This document shows, one piece after another, positions 12,157-23,888 of a stretch of 64,000 nt of DNA. The position numbers and the translations under genes are program-made. The notes below the pieces were generated by a model. That model was not told the DNA's origin. It was given only the letters and a program-made list of their open reading frames with translations, and made no database searches. Within the stretch, counting starts at the first letter, position 1. Each line of letters starts with the position of its first letter. The stretch is from Hydnum rufescens UP504 (lineage: Eukaryota; Basidiomycota; Agaricomycetes; Cantharellales; Hydnaceae), in contig MU128910.1 in NCBI GenBank assembly GCA_014904985.1, positions 679,049-743,048 on the forward strand, given 5' to 3'.

Positions 12157-14540
12157 TTACAACTTGCTCTTGCCTTTCCCTACATATTCTGCAAGCTCCG
12201 ACCGCTTACTTTGTCTAAAAAACGAAGCACCGACCACATCAGTCCAAAATAGGATACAAGTACGGCAGGAAAAGAGAAGTACAGACCCAGAGTGAGGAAC
12301 GGCAATAGGAGTGGATTTCGGGTCTAGATTTGTCTCCTCCAATCGTTTGTAGATAGGAAGGTAATCTCGCTTGCCGGGGCCGACGTAAAGCTGTGCAAAC
12401 CGATTCAGCATCAACGTCTCTGGGAAGCCATGGGGAAGGAAATGGTGATTGGGGAACGGTTCAAATTCGACACCCACTTGTCTTGGCCGCCAGATCTTAA
12501 CTCCACCTTGCTGATGCATCATCTGCCGCCAGTGGGCCAGCCAACCGACGACGCGAGGAACAGCAAATAGGACAGGGAAGAAGTCCATGGGGAAACCTGT
12601 ATTTTCGGATAGCCCATTAACACCGGTTGTTAGGGCACATTTTTCAGTTCATGATTGAACCACCCACCCATTGCACGGTATATCAAGCCACTATAAGAGC
12701 GATCAATATCAGTGACAGGAACGCGCGCAAGCTTAGAGGTCAACATGCATACCTCCAGAAATCAACATTAGGCGCCAATTTGCGGGAGATGAAGTATTCG
12801 TCCTTCATCGCGACGGCATGCAGAGCCATTGCGGTGTCGAGAAGCTCATCTTTCCCTGTCCTGGAGAAGGGTAAGACGATGATTAAACCATCATTCCTGA
12901 GAAAAACGAAGGTGCATCGTACACTGCAAACACTTCGTCAGCGATATTACGAATGATAAAGGATCGTGGGTCAGACTGAAAATGGGGAGACGATCGCATC
13001 AAAAAACCGTCATTACGCGCATATCGATATCACAAACTCACAGTTTTATAGATACTAAAAGCCTACTGATTTAGTACAACCGATCTTGCAATCAAGGAAA
13101 AAGGGTACTCACCGATGGCCAAAGCCGGAGAGCACCTTTTCGCGCCGCTTTACGGCCTCAATATACGCCGGAACGTTTGCAGGACTGCCAATCGCTATCA
13201 ACATCCGGATAACAGCCTCGTTGGCACCACCTAGATTAAGGATGAGTCAGTTATACAAAGTAGATATCACCTTCAGGCAGGTACGAACCATGAAGTGGCC
13301 CGTATAATGAAGCGCATCCAGCTCTGTACGAATGCAGGTCAGAATGCGGATACGTGACCCAGACACGTCTTGGATCCTTACGCGACAGCCGAGTACGGAT
13401 CGACCAGAGAGCTGCCCGTCTGCAATACAGTTGTGCTCGACGCATTTAGTTCATGGTCTGCGTGCAGGATGAACAACACGTCGAGGGCACGCTCGAGCAC
13501 AGGCGAAGGTTTGTACCGTTCTTCTCCAGCCCTGTCCAATTGATACAGGAAGCTCCCAGTGTAGCTCATTCCCAAGGGTGGCGTTACAAAGGAACGGCCC
13601 TGGCGTACTCGATAGGCCATTCTTGACAGAAAGGGATATCAATCGACTTTGAAGCCGGGGGGCATCGATGAAGTCAAAAAGACATACGCTGCAAGAGTAA
13701 TGGCTTTCCCGATAAGTCTGTAAATCTGCTTGTCCATGTTTGCGAGCGATTTGGGGTCCGTCTTGGTGTACAGATTTTGGCCTGGAATCCATATAAATCG
13801 ATTCTTTGTCTTTATGTGTAGGCATCAGACGAACCTTGCAACGAAGGATTTGCCTGGGTATAACAATCAGAGGTACGCCAGAGTTGCAATGACATCGGAT
13901 ACACACCTCTTCGTAGAAGCTCCCAATTGCTGAGAAAGCACTGCTCAAGATAGACATTGGGTGGGCGTTGTAACGGAATGAGCGGAAGAGAGTCTCCGCG
14001 TCCGAATGGACGATGGTGTGGTGCATGACTTCGTGTTCGAAAGTCTCGAGATTCTTCCGGGTAGGGAGATCACCGTAGATGAGCAGATACGCGACCTCGA
14101 GGAAGGAAGAGTTTTGCGCGAGCTGCTCAATAGGATAGCCGCGATAACGGAGCACTATCGGTGCGTATTTAGGAGTTGGTTAGCGCTGCTAAGGATGTTG
14201 GAGGAAATGCAATACCTCCAGCGTCGCCATCAATGTAAGTAATGGAGGAGGAAATGACAGCCGTATTTAAAAATCCCTTGTCTGAAACGCGCAGACCACG
14301 TTCGGTTTCATTCTCCTCGCGTTCGTCATTGGCCCGCGGCGCCTTCATTTGCTTGAACGCTGTAGCTGAGATGGAGTTGTTGACAATACTATGGCCATTA
14401 TCGATGGTTAGCAGGCACACTATCCCAAAACATGAAAACCACACTCACGGAATGGAGAATGTCTTGCCGGTCCGCTCATCGGTGACGGTGAGCGAGTTCG
14501 ACCCCTTACCAGTCTTTACGGCAGCGGTATTGGCAACCAT
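12157..14540 (-). CDS. Citrate synthase with C-terminal SKL (peroxisomal)
   Basis: Condenses acetyl-CoA and oxaloacetate to citrate. The start ATG at 14540 gives [19 protein letters not shown] without an obvious mitochondrial presequence. Later exons read [70 protein letters not shown], the [11 protein letters not shown] block with an active-site His, [21 protein letters not shown] with its His, and VLSGFGHR. The last exons give [28 protein letters not shown] and an end in GKGKSKL followed by TAA. The final SKL is a canonical type 1 peroxisomal targeting signal, so this is probably the glyoxylate-cycle or fatty-acid-linked isoform. There are at least eight introns. Catalytic His positions are seen; the matching Asp lies in the spliced central region. 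Confidence 0.92.
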
Positions 14541-14790
14541 TTTCGGTGGTGTAGGATCAGAGGTATGGGACACGAACAACCAAGTGTACGACTTATGAGT
14601 ATGCTCCGCAGGCAGTGTGGTGGTTGGGGCGGTCCCACTAAGTATTACGGTTTTCCCAGGGGACGTGGATAACCGTGAACCGGATTATGAAATCACAAGC
14701 TTGCATCGCCCCAACAAAAAGGAATGTCACACGTCATCATTATGTAAGGAATGAGATTGTGAAGAAGTCCAAATAGTCCCATGCTCAACT
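14541..14790. promoter_or_regulatory. Upstream region of the citrate synthase gene
   Basis: 250 bp between the citrate synthase start and the stop of the next minus-strand gene. No clear motif is seen. Confidence 0.35.
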
Positions 14791-16815
14791 CTACCTTTCA
14801 ACCTTGATTCCAATGGTTCGCACAAGCTGGAGCCATACCATGCCATTCAGGCATCTGTCTAGGACCACCCTCCACAGAAACATCCCACGACCCTGTAGAG
14901 CTCGCTGAAGCATTCGTTCCCCCTCCGGAGTGGCCTCTCCCTCTAAAACCCATTCTCCGGACCAGAGCCCTACCTCCGACACTGGAAAACGAGCCGTCCA
15001 CGCATAGCGTGTGACGCGCATGTCCCCCATCCCACGAGTTTTGAGCACAGTCGAGGGCATCTGAACTAGCGTCATCTCCACGTCTGCTTCGATATGAGGG
15101 GGGATCTGGATACAGTGCAGAGGGTCCGCCCCGTGGTTGAGATGTGCGTAGTACGTAGGACAGGGGAGTGCACGCAACGAGTCGGCAATGAGAGGCGGAG
15201 ACCGATGAGGATTGAAGGGTGTGAGGCCTACACCATCGTGTATTAACCACTTGGGCTCGGCGTTATCGAAAATTGGCACATAGCCCAGGTTGATGACGAT
15301 GCCACCCATCACGATATGGTCCCATAACCCCGCACGTACAAGCTGCCCCTGGCATGCTTTGACAGCCGAAGGCGAGAACTCCTCACAAGGTAGAAAGACG
15401 CGCACTACCGGAGCGAAGTAGCGCGATGTGGCGGTGAGAAGAGCGTGGGGATTTGGAGGAATGAAGAACGACGAAGAGAAGGAGGAGGATGGTGAGCATG
15501 ATGGGAATGTGGAGGATTCGCTGGGCGATCTCGAGACGGCACTGTCTGGACGTTGTGGGGAGCTTGGGTGCGAAACTTGTTTCCTTCTGGAAATAGAAGT
15601 AGAAGGGTTTGCATGGGACAGGAAGGGGTCGTGGTCGAATCCAGGATTGTAACGCAGTCCCCGATGAGTTGAACGGTACCGCGTGACGGAAGCGGGACTT
15701 GGCGGAGGGGGAGGAGGGCCACGAGATCTCTTCAAGACCTGCGTTACGCTTCTTACCTTCTTCTTTAGCGGTGGAATGGTCACGTCGTGGCTGGGCTCAG
15801 TGTGCGTCCTGTCAGAGGACTGTGGGAAGTACGACAACGGAGCGGGAATCCTTAATTCTGGTAGACTGTCAATATCGGGATCATCTGCCATCGCAACATT
15901 GTGGATATGCCGCATCCCCCGCCAATGAAATGATTCATTGACGCTCCGCGCACGCTTATGCAGCAGTAGAACAAATCGAGAATGTGCTGATGCGAGACGC
16001 GCTAACATGCGAGTATGATTATCCATAACACCTGGAGACCTTGTGAGGCTAACGATCGCTTGCGTTGGATATGTCGACAGGGATCTGCTCTGGGATGCCA
16101 CTGTGTCTTCCATGTCAGGACGCATACCCGTCCACAATTGCATGAAAATTTTGAACTTACTCAGTGCTTCGAGGTCTTCCAACGAGACGCTGATATCTCC
16201 CTCTTCGCACTCTTGACCATTCACATACCCAGATACGAAACGATCGAGGACAACTTCACGGATCGTAAGATCCCGGAAGTCGAAGAAACGACGAACGGCG
16301 CTACTTGTATTGACGAAGGCCATAAATTCCTCCCATAACAATCCTGCGAGCAATAGACAGAGTATATTCGGGGTGCGTAAGATTTTCGCAAGTTGGGCGT
16401 TTAATGACGTATGCAACGTGGGGGAGGTCGCCGAGCGGCCAGGGCGATAAGGAGCGGGTACATGAGAAGAAAGGAGAGGAGGTGCATGTGGCGCCGGCGA
16501 CGCCCACAATCGCTCGTGAGAATCGTGGTCATCGATGCTGTGGGGGTGCTTCTTCAGCGAGGATCCAGCAATGACCGTGGACGAGGGAGCTCCAGGATGG
16601 ACCTCGGAAGAAGGATCCGGAGGGCCAATGTGACCTCGCCATCTGGAAAATGAACTCGGAGGGCTGGAAGGACCACCAGGCGTCTTGGGAGTGTCGCTGG
16701 TGTCACTCGATCCAGACTCTGCCTCGTCTGATACGTTCATCAGCGATGGGATTTGCAAATAGGCATACTCCCCTGAGGACCTGGAGGATGCAAGGGGCCG
16801 TGCAAGAGCGGACAT
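14791..16815 (-). CDS. Hypothetical protein with F-box-like segment
   Basis: Single open frame of 674 codons from the ATG at 16815. I do not recognise the family with confidence. The N-terminal ~120 residues are Ser/Pro-rich and disordered. A helical block then reads LRTPNILCLLLAGLLWEEF, FVNTSSAVRRFFDF and REVVLDRFVSGY, which has the leucine/tryptophan spacing of an F-box-like fold. The middle is disordered, with a poly-proline run and a basic stretch, and the last ~200 residues look globular (FAPVVRVFLPCEEFSPSA, then HIVMGGIVINLGYVPIFD). The lack of introns is unusual next to its neighbours. No catalytic motif is visible. Confidence 0.65.
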   Translation of the reverse strand: MSALARPLASSRSSGEYAYLQIPSLMNVSDEAESGSSDTSDTPKTPGGPSSPPSSFSRWRGHIGPPDPSSEVHPGAPSSTVIAGSSLKKHPHSIDDHDSHERLWASPAPHAPPLLSSHVPAPYRPGRSATSPTLHTSLNAQLAKILRTPNILCLLLAGLLWEEFMAFVNTSSAVRRFFDFRDLTIREVVLDRFVSGYVNGQECEEGDISVSLEDLEALSKFKIFMQLWTGMRPDMEDTVASQSRSLSTYPTQAIVSLTRSPGVMDNHTRMLARLASAHSRFVLLLHKRARSVNESFHWRGMRHIHNVAMADDPDIDSLPELRIPAPLSYFPQSSDRTHTEPSHDVTIPPLKKKVRSVTQVLKRSRGPPPPPPSPASVTRYRSTHRGLRYNPGFDHDPFLSHANPSTSISRRKQVSHPSSPQRPDSAVSRSPSESSTFPSCSPSSSFSSSFFIPPNPHALLTATSRYFAPVVRVFLPCEEFSPSAVKACQGQLVRAGLWDHIVMGGIVINLGYVPIFDNAEPKWLIHDGVGLTPFNPHRSPPLIADSLRALPCPTYYAHLNHGADPLHCIQIPPHIEADVEMTLVQMPSTVLKTRGMGDMRVTRYAWTARFPVSEVGLWSGEWVLEGEATPEGERMLQRALQGRGMFLWRVVLDRCLNGMVWLQLVRTIGIKVER

Positions 16816-18149
16816 TTCGAATACCTGGAATAGCTATTATCCCTTATCTCAGATGAGTTTGGCGTTTCAAACACGTTGGAATAACTATGCGAGGCCACTT
16901 AGGGTAGGAAGGGCATAGGAATTAGTTGTGGCCGATGGCGCTAAACAGTAAGCTAAACAGTAAGGGCGCCAAAGACCCACCTTGTCGGATTTTCCTTTGT
17001 TGTCATTGAGACAGGACAGCAGGTGTTACACACATGCAAGTATTATTTAGGGAAAAGTAGGTCTGTCTTCGGCATCGGTCGGTTGTCCATCCGATTCACC
17101 GAGACAAAAATGGAAGATCTCAAGCACTGCCAGGGATGTTGGTGGGTGGTCCACAGCCTCATCCGTCAATTTCGATGCTACGTGCTCGGGTCGACACATG
17201 CTTGTGTGGGTGTTCTTCTCGGCCGATGCCGCAACTGCCCAGGCATTATGTCAGAAATGGCATTCTGCTCTGCCACATCGGCAGTCGTGGTCATGCTCGT
17301 CTGGACTTTGGAGAGTGTTGCTACAGCTGGATGAATTCCGAGGCGTCGGGGAACAGATTAGGGCGTAATAATTGCATAGCTACCCAATTTGTCTGCGTCA
17401 CTTCAAATCCGTTAGCGATGACTGTATAAAGACATGCTGTACGGCACCCCTATTCACGTAAAACGACCAACTCTTGGGCCACAAATGCCCTCCTAGTTCC
17501 CGCACCCGAGTTTAAGAAAATCTCAGGCCACGTCTTGTGCATTTTGGTACCGTGAGGGAAACTCGGAGATTACACGATATCCTGGATACCTGACCTCAAA
17601 TCACGTTGTGAGAACCAACGACGTAAGGAGGGAACTCTTGGGAAATCAGTCTCCCTGGTAAGAAACCCTTCACAAAATATTATGCGAAACTGCTCACTGG
17701 CGAGGGACCTGGTCTATGTTGTTGGGTATTAGGAATCTAGTTCTTTTGTTTCGATCGGAGACGTGAATTCCATCGTCAAGGTTCTACAATATTTCACATG
17801 GATAATCATCCCTTCATATTATATAATGTTTATATTGTGGTGAGCACGCGTTAGAAACTGGAGAGGCGGTGGAATCGGAAGAGAGGACCCCAACGAGAAC
17901 TACACTAATGGATGGCTGAGACCGAAGACTTCAACTTCACAGCTGGCCAAATCTGGATGTACGCGCTTCGCTACCGCAGTTGTGTCTTTTTTTCAAACTA
18001 GTCCGAGAACGAGAAACCCGTTGGATAGCCAGAAAGCCCTAATAAACAGACTGAGCAATCGCTGCATTTCAGCAGCGCAAGGTGCCGACTCGTGAGCATT
18101 ACCCAACGGAGACAGACAAACAGGAAAAAGAGAAGGATAAAAAGACACA
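16816..18149. other. Gene-free stretch
   Basis: About 1.3 kb with only short unsupported open frames (17023-17429 is the largest cluster). A 12-bp motif, agctaaacagta, is nearly duplicated at about 16940-16965. It forms the left border of the FunK1 array. Confidence 0.4.
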
Positions 18150-20254
18150 AAAAGATACTTCAATTTCCGTGAGGTCCACGTCGGGCCACTCCTATGATGC
18201 CACCCCAGAGGCGTCACGCAAAGCAGTGATGGAAGATTTGCATCGAATTCCCATTATCAACATCGGTGTTCTTGACACTTTCAATCAGATCATTAGCGCT
18301 ACGAGGGTCCTTGTCACCAATATTAATATCCCTATACCGATGGCATTGAACGTGGGAGGCACCAAGACCCCATGATCTGAACGAACCAATACTTCGAGGC
18401 CCGATGGCTACTTTCATTTACAGACCTCAACGATCCCTCTTCAACACCAGCTCCAAATCTCGGCCAGATTTGCCTCATTCGGCAGACATCGTCTTCCCAT
18501 TAAAGAAGGCTGATAACGACGTCAATAAATATGATGTGGGCTTGTCCTGCTCGAGTCCATGTAGGTTCCTGATGATTCTTCCAGGACATGTGGAAGGTCG
18601 TGTGGTCCATGCATCAGATAATGAGAAGTGATCCTTTTCATCGATTCGCCCTCGGAATCACAATCGAAAATACTACTCTGCGATTTCGGATTTCTCATCG
18701 TGCATACCTAGTGGCTTCAACTCCCATTGACATCAATTCGGTACCCGTTCCACCTTTCCTATCCAATCCCCCGTGTTGACACCCTTATGTCCAGAAACCC
18801 GTCGATCTTGTTCGTATTTTCCTCGGAATTGCCCTCTCCCCAGCCGACCGATTGGGGTACGACCCTACAATGGCTCGAGTCGAGTCTGGCGATGGCGATG
18901 GGAAATACTGCTATGATATCACGGTGCATGATCGAAGCGGGAAGGAGAGGATATTTCGTACCAAAGACGAAATTTCGACTTACGGTGCGGATGCGGTGCG
19001 CGCCGGCCGTGGGATCAGGGTACGGTCAGCCTATGACAGGATGTGGATCCCGAGGGGAAGAGATTATACGCGCTCAAGGACACCTGGGTAAATGCGGATC
19101 GTACCCGTGAGGGTGACACGCTCAAGATTCTCCGGGAGCGATTGATAGAAAGGAAGGAAATTGATGGGCTGAATCACCTCCTCACAGAGGTCGCTTCCGG
19201 TGACGTTGACGTAAGAAATCGAGCAGATAACACGGGGGCTTCGATCCAAAACGGGAGGCTGTTTACTGTGGATTCAATCGTGAAGACGTGCTCGGGATCT
19301 GATGGGGTTGGGAGGATCGAAGAAATGCCTGCTCGTGGATCGAAACAATCAGCTTCGAGCGTGGATAACGTTCCCAATATCGATCCACCGCCGGCTGAGG
19401 GCGGCCTTCGAATCGGACAGGTGCTGGAGGAACATCGTGTTCATTATCGGATCGTGTTCGAAGAGATCGGGACCCCCATCCATCAACTAAGGACTTTCTC
19501 TGAAATCTTTGTTGCATTGCGGGATGCGGTTTTCGGTACGTGAGTCCGTTCATAGTAGGTGGGGGTGATAATCAAGCTCCCATACTCAGCTAGGGGATTA
19601 CTTGTGGATTTGGAATATGCAAAAGACGTACCCATCAAATCTAGGCCCTATGAGTTTCGGACTGTGAGTCTTGCAACTCCAGGGAAAGTATTCATGTGGC
19701 CAATGACATACTCATAGGGAACTCGCGATTTTATGGCCCTCGAAGTTCGCGAGTCCACCTACCTTTTTGGTCGGGACGCCGAAATGGAACCAGAGGAGTT
19801 CAGGGAGCTCCCACCTTTCCAGCATAATTGTTTACACGATGTAGAGTCCATTTGGTGGATTGCATTGTGGACGTCATATGTCTTTGCCCCCACCGTCCCG
19901 TCCCAGTCAGATGTGGCTCATTTCTACCGGATTTTCCCTCCCCTTCACGTCCAAGCACCTCGGATCACTCTCGGACCATCAATACTACAGAGCGGTGCCG
20001 TGTTGAAAATGCGCCCTGAACAAAACCGACCTGTTTTTGACGCGATATGGCGGTGGCGGTTTCATCTTCTCAACGCGTATAAGAACCTTGAACAAAATCG
20101 TGTCGATGTAGGCCAGCTGGATGAGAGCACGTTCGAATACGTCCATGATGAAGCTTTACATCATCTGAACGCGCTTTTGGCGACACTCGGGAAGGATGAT
20201 CTGGGTACATCGCAGCTGGTTCATATGCGATTTTTCAAACCCGGTAGGGGGTAA
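18150..20254 (+). pseudogene. FunK1-like kinase, copy A, lacking the catalytic loop
   Basis: First of four FunK1-type fungal kinase copies. It starts with SVRSTSGHSYDAT and DLHRIPI, continues with DTFNQII, a SHRAYLVAST block, GKYCYDITVHDRSGKERIF, then the kinase N-lobe (EEHRVHYRIVFEEIG). The DLEYAK motif (DFG equivalent), FMALEV and HNCLHDVESIWWIALW follow, and the end is at 20254. Compared with copy C it lacks 165 nt (55 codons) in the N-terminal part and exactly 87 nt (29 codons) after the splice acceptor at 19589. That second loss removes the HRDVSSSN catalytic loop in frame. A TGA at 18373-18375 stands where copies B and C have CGG. The first homologous block has no ATG of its own. Confidence 0.8.
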
Positions 20255-20311
20255 GGGCAAGAAGCCCTGATTCGCGTGCTTCTCATCGTATGTCCCACTT
20301 TGTCTCCCAAG

Positions 20312-20720
20312 ATGGCACACATCAATGCTCGAGGGCGTTGGCAGGCCTTCGACGCGGAGCCCGAAGCAGACGAGCACTGAGGATACAGTATCATGTACAA
20401 CAATCGGCGTTCTCGACTCTCAATGAGATCATTAGCGCTACGAAGATCCTTGTCACTGATATCAATACTCCTGTACCGATGCATGACGTGGCAGGCGCCA
20501 AGACCCCACGGTCCGAACGAAGTAATAGTTCGAGCCCCGATGGCTACTTTTATTTACAATCCTCAACGATCCCCCTTCAACACGATCCCAGCTCCAAATC
20601 CTGGCCGGATGGTCCCCATTGGGTGGGCATCGTCTGTCCAATGGAGTTCAAGAAGGCTGATAACGACGGCGATGTGGCTTGTCTCTGGTCAGGTCGTAGG
20701 TCGTCCTACTAGGCAGATAA
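20312..20720 (+). pseudogene. FunK1-like kinase, fragment B
   Basis: About 0.4 kb matching the N-terminal part of copy C, from AHINARGRWQAF through TKILVTDI to PMEFKKADNDG. It begins directly after the 3' flank of copy A (GTCCCACTTTGTCTCC) and ends within the intron-like stretch after the KKADND block. No kinase core is present. Its first part corresponds to the segment that copy A has lost. Confidence 0.7.
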
Positions 20721-20850
20721 TCGCGAAATATACGTTCCCGTACGTAGGCACGATAACCGGATACAATTGGAGTGTTCGATTCCACAAGCAGCATAACACT
20801 ATTGCACCCTGGCGTTATATAGGAAGAAATGGGTCCAACAAGGCTCAACT

Positions 20851-23800
20851 TCATTGTCGCGAAATTACCCCGGACCGGGCTATCGGGCGAATAGTTTGGC
20901 GGCTGGTGCAGTATGCCCGACGCTTCGCTCTGATCATTTCGCCGCCGTGCCTCCTATGAGGAAGTCCCCTAGCTTTCGGCGCCGGGATTCTAAAAGGATG
21001 AACAGCTTGAGGGACCGAGTAGGCTATAGCACTAGCAAGTCGCGGCTCAAGGCCAGCCCCGCGATGGCGCAGCACGTCGGAGACTCCCTCGGGAACAGGA
21101 TATCCAAACCTCTGCATATCGACTGCAATCCTCTCCAACATCCTATAATTCTCCGCATCGTCCGTCCGGTGTGGCGCGAGATATGTATGGGATAAGGGGT
21201 GGACCCGATCATTCCGTCCTTTGCTTGCTTGTCGTTCGTCGTACCATTCATGCCTAGCAAACATCTGAAGCGCAGCGTTAAAAAATCGGGCATCGGGGAC
21301 AGGGATAGACCCTCCTAAGGCGTACGTCAAGCCCCAGTGGCGAGCGGCCTTGCGATAATCGGTAGGTGTGCGATCACGACCACCACCATGAATATTATCG
21401 TCCGCAAGAAGTTCATGGAGGATGGATAGACTGTCGTATACGCGACGAGCACCGCCCATCACTTCCCAATACGTCCTATGCGCCAAATCATTGCGCCATC
21501 CTTCACCTTGGGGAGGGGGAAGAAGACGCGAACGCCTCTCAGTCGCGTAACACTGTATCATCACCGTGTATGCCTCGATGGGCAAACACCAAGGCCTCCA
21601 CATCGGACCCTCTCTATGCGAGAACGATCCACCTCGACTTTGCAACGTCGCAAGAAAACGAGCGCGTCCAAGTTTCCAGCTTCTCCGCTCCGCCCTCTTG
21701 GCATGCCAAAACAGCTTTTCAGCCTTGAGGAGTAATCCTGCCTTCGCCAGCATGTTAAGGAGGACGGTGTATGATAAAGGACCGGTGAAATCAGGTTTCG
21801 TACGCATCGACGGTGAGAATGTGGGAATCATTGTTGATGCCTTATGCGGATGTTGGACATCAGTTCTTCTGAACATGGATGACACTACAGTTGTAGAGGA
21901 CCTGGACAGAGTGGCTGGACCCGAGAGAAGCGGCATCGACGTACGGAGGAGCTGAAGGGCATCACGGAAGTGTATGCCAGATGACGTTCGGTACGCAAGG
22001 ATAGAAGTGAGGGTATACTTGTCGGGACTGACAACTGGATCCCGTGCCTTCCGGGGTGGTATAACTAGGGTGGGTAAGGAGGGACTTGTAGGACCAGTTT
22101 GTTCCGAAGTGGAGGGCTGATGAGAGGAATCGGACCCCGGTTCCGACATAGAAGAATCGGTGGGACCGTCGTCGTCTGCACCATGAGCCTCCGCAGCAAC
22201 CTGAGAGGCTGGGAAAAAGAGAGCCATGGCCTGGCGGACATCGGCATTCAGCCTCAGCAAAGCCATATCTCTGAGAATGATGTTTGCAGTGACGGTATCG
22301 ATCCCCCTGCCACGCTCTTGCATGTTATCCAGCACTTTTTGCGCCAATTCGGGAGATTTGCGGTTACGCAAAGCATAGTGCAGGAGAGCATTATAGGACC
22401 GCCTATCAAGTACGGGGAGCATATGTGTCGAAATTGAATCAGAATCAGGAGGAGAAGGGGGTGAGGAAATAAGATCGAGAAGGACCGCGTTGCTGAATGC
22501 ATATAATGATACTTGCTTTCTGAAGTCTATGGTTGGAAGAGGCCGTAGTCGCGGAGAAAACGAATCGTAAGGCGATGGTTCTGTCGGGGGGACTTTCCCA
22601 GAAGTGGGAGGATGTCTTGTTCGGATTTTGCGACGTCGAAGTGGTAGTAGTGGCACTCGGTCAACGTAGTATGTCAGATTTGGGCGGATAGAACACATGA
22701 CAGAAATGAGCGATGAGATTCGGCTGTCAGGAAGTGCCCGCTCATGTAAAAGATGGACGAGGTACTCTAAGACCTCGAGTGAGTCCTTTGGTGATGCCAG
22801 ACGACCCTGCAGAGACGTGTGCGGATCCGGGACGTCCAAATCCGAGGATGTTTCGAACAATTCCGAAGATGTGTAGAGATTAAGATGTCGTACTATCTTT
22901 AGTAATGAATCGTTTGGAGGCGGCGGAATATATAGTGATTGATCGTGCAAGCCAAGAGAGATGATACGGTCCAAAGGAATCTTAGCGACATGAGTGACTG
23001 GTAGATGGGTATCATCAGGAGAGATATAGACCAGGGAATCGTTACTTTTGCCACTCCAAAATAATCCACGTGGAGGCGGAGGGTGCGGAGTGCCTGGTTC
23101 GATCGAAAGATTGTCGGGCCCCTTGGGAGGCTCTGGGTGGGCACGAGCTTGGCGTAAGACACTCCGGACCTGCCAGTCCTTGACGAGAAGAACGAAAAGG
23201 AGACAAGCGGTGATAATCTCTCCTTGTAAAAGACATGCGTCGATCACACGATCATACATCTCCTTCGAGCGACGATAACGATGTTGGCGGAAGAGGTTGA
23301 GAAGAGTTATGCCCTGCGCGTGCTTGAATCGAGGCGGCTAGACGACTTCGAAGTTGGTTGCTCTGGCGCCTCATCGTCCTTCGATCCCTTCCCTCCATTA
23401 TCTGTTCTTACGATTGAGGCCCGTTCCAATCTTCGCATTTCGCTGACCTCCTTAACCAGAGGTCCCTGAACACTGATCCCTGAGCCGGCAGGAGGACAAA
23501 GCGCCGCTACTACAGATTCCAAGGTCTGAACCCGAAAGCGAACTCTATGTTCGAGTGCCAAGGCGCTCAAAATTTTATGAGAGCGGACGGGGACGTGGCC
23601 GTTCATTGTATCGACAATGACGGTGGATGCTTTATGACTGAGTCCAACGCGCAACAGACCGTGGACAAGGGTCGTCGTAGGCAACCGCAGAGGAGAGGGC
23701 CCAAGGGAGAAGTTCACCGATGCAGCAGACGAAGGTTTTGGATTGTAATAGTCAAGTGTACGAGCATGCAGATTACTGAGCGCATCGCATGCATCCTGGA

Positions 23801-23888
23801 TTTGTCCAGCCATGAAGGACTGGCGAATAATCTTTGCGGCCAGCCTTGATACCTGGGCTGGCGTATGCATACGAGCCAAAAATGGCAT
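20851..23888 (-). CDS. Pentatricopeptide-like repeat protein
   Basis: Two exons: 23412-23888 and 20851-23337, joined by a 74-nt intron (GTAAGA ... TCTAG) in phase, giving about 987 residues. Helical-pair repeats typical of PPR proteins are visible: IDACLLQGEIITACLLFVLL, RSYNALLHYALRNRKSPELA followed by VLDNMQERG, SYTVLLNMLAKAGLLLKAEK followed by LFWHAKR, and AYTVMIQCYA. These are separated by disordered Ser/Pro segments. PPR proteins usually act on organelle RNA, and a mitochondrial role is likely but not shown. The gene has no visible lesion although it lies inside the decayed FunK1 array. Its stop is only ~130 bp from fragment B. Confidence 0.75.

Noticed and set aside
14798..15250. Other frames inside the 14791-16815 gene
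   Set aside because: Shadows of the long single-exon frame.
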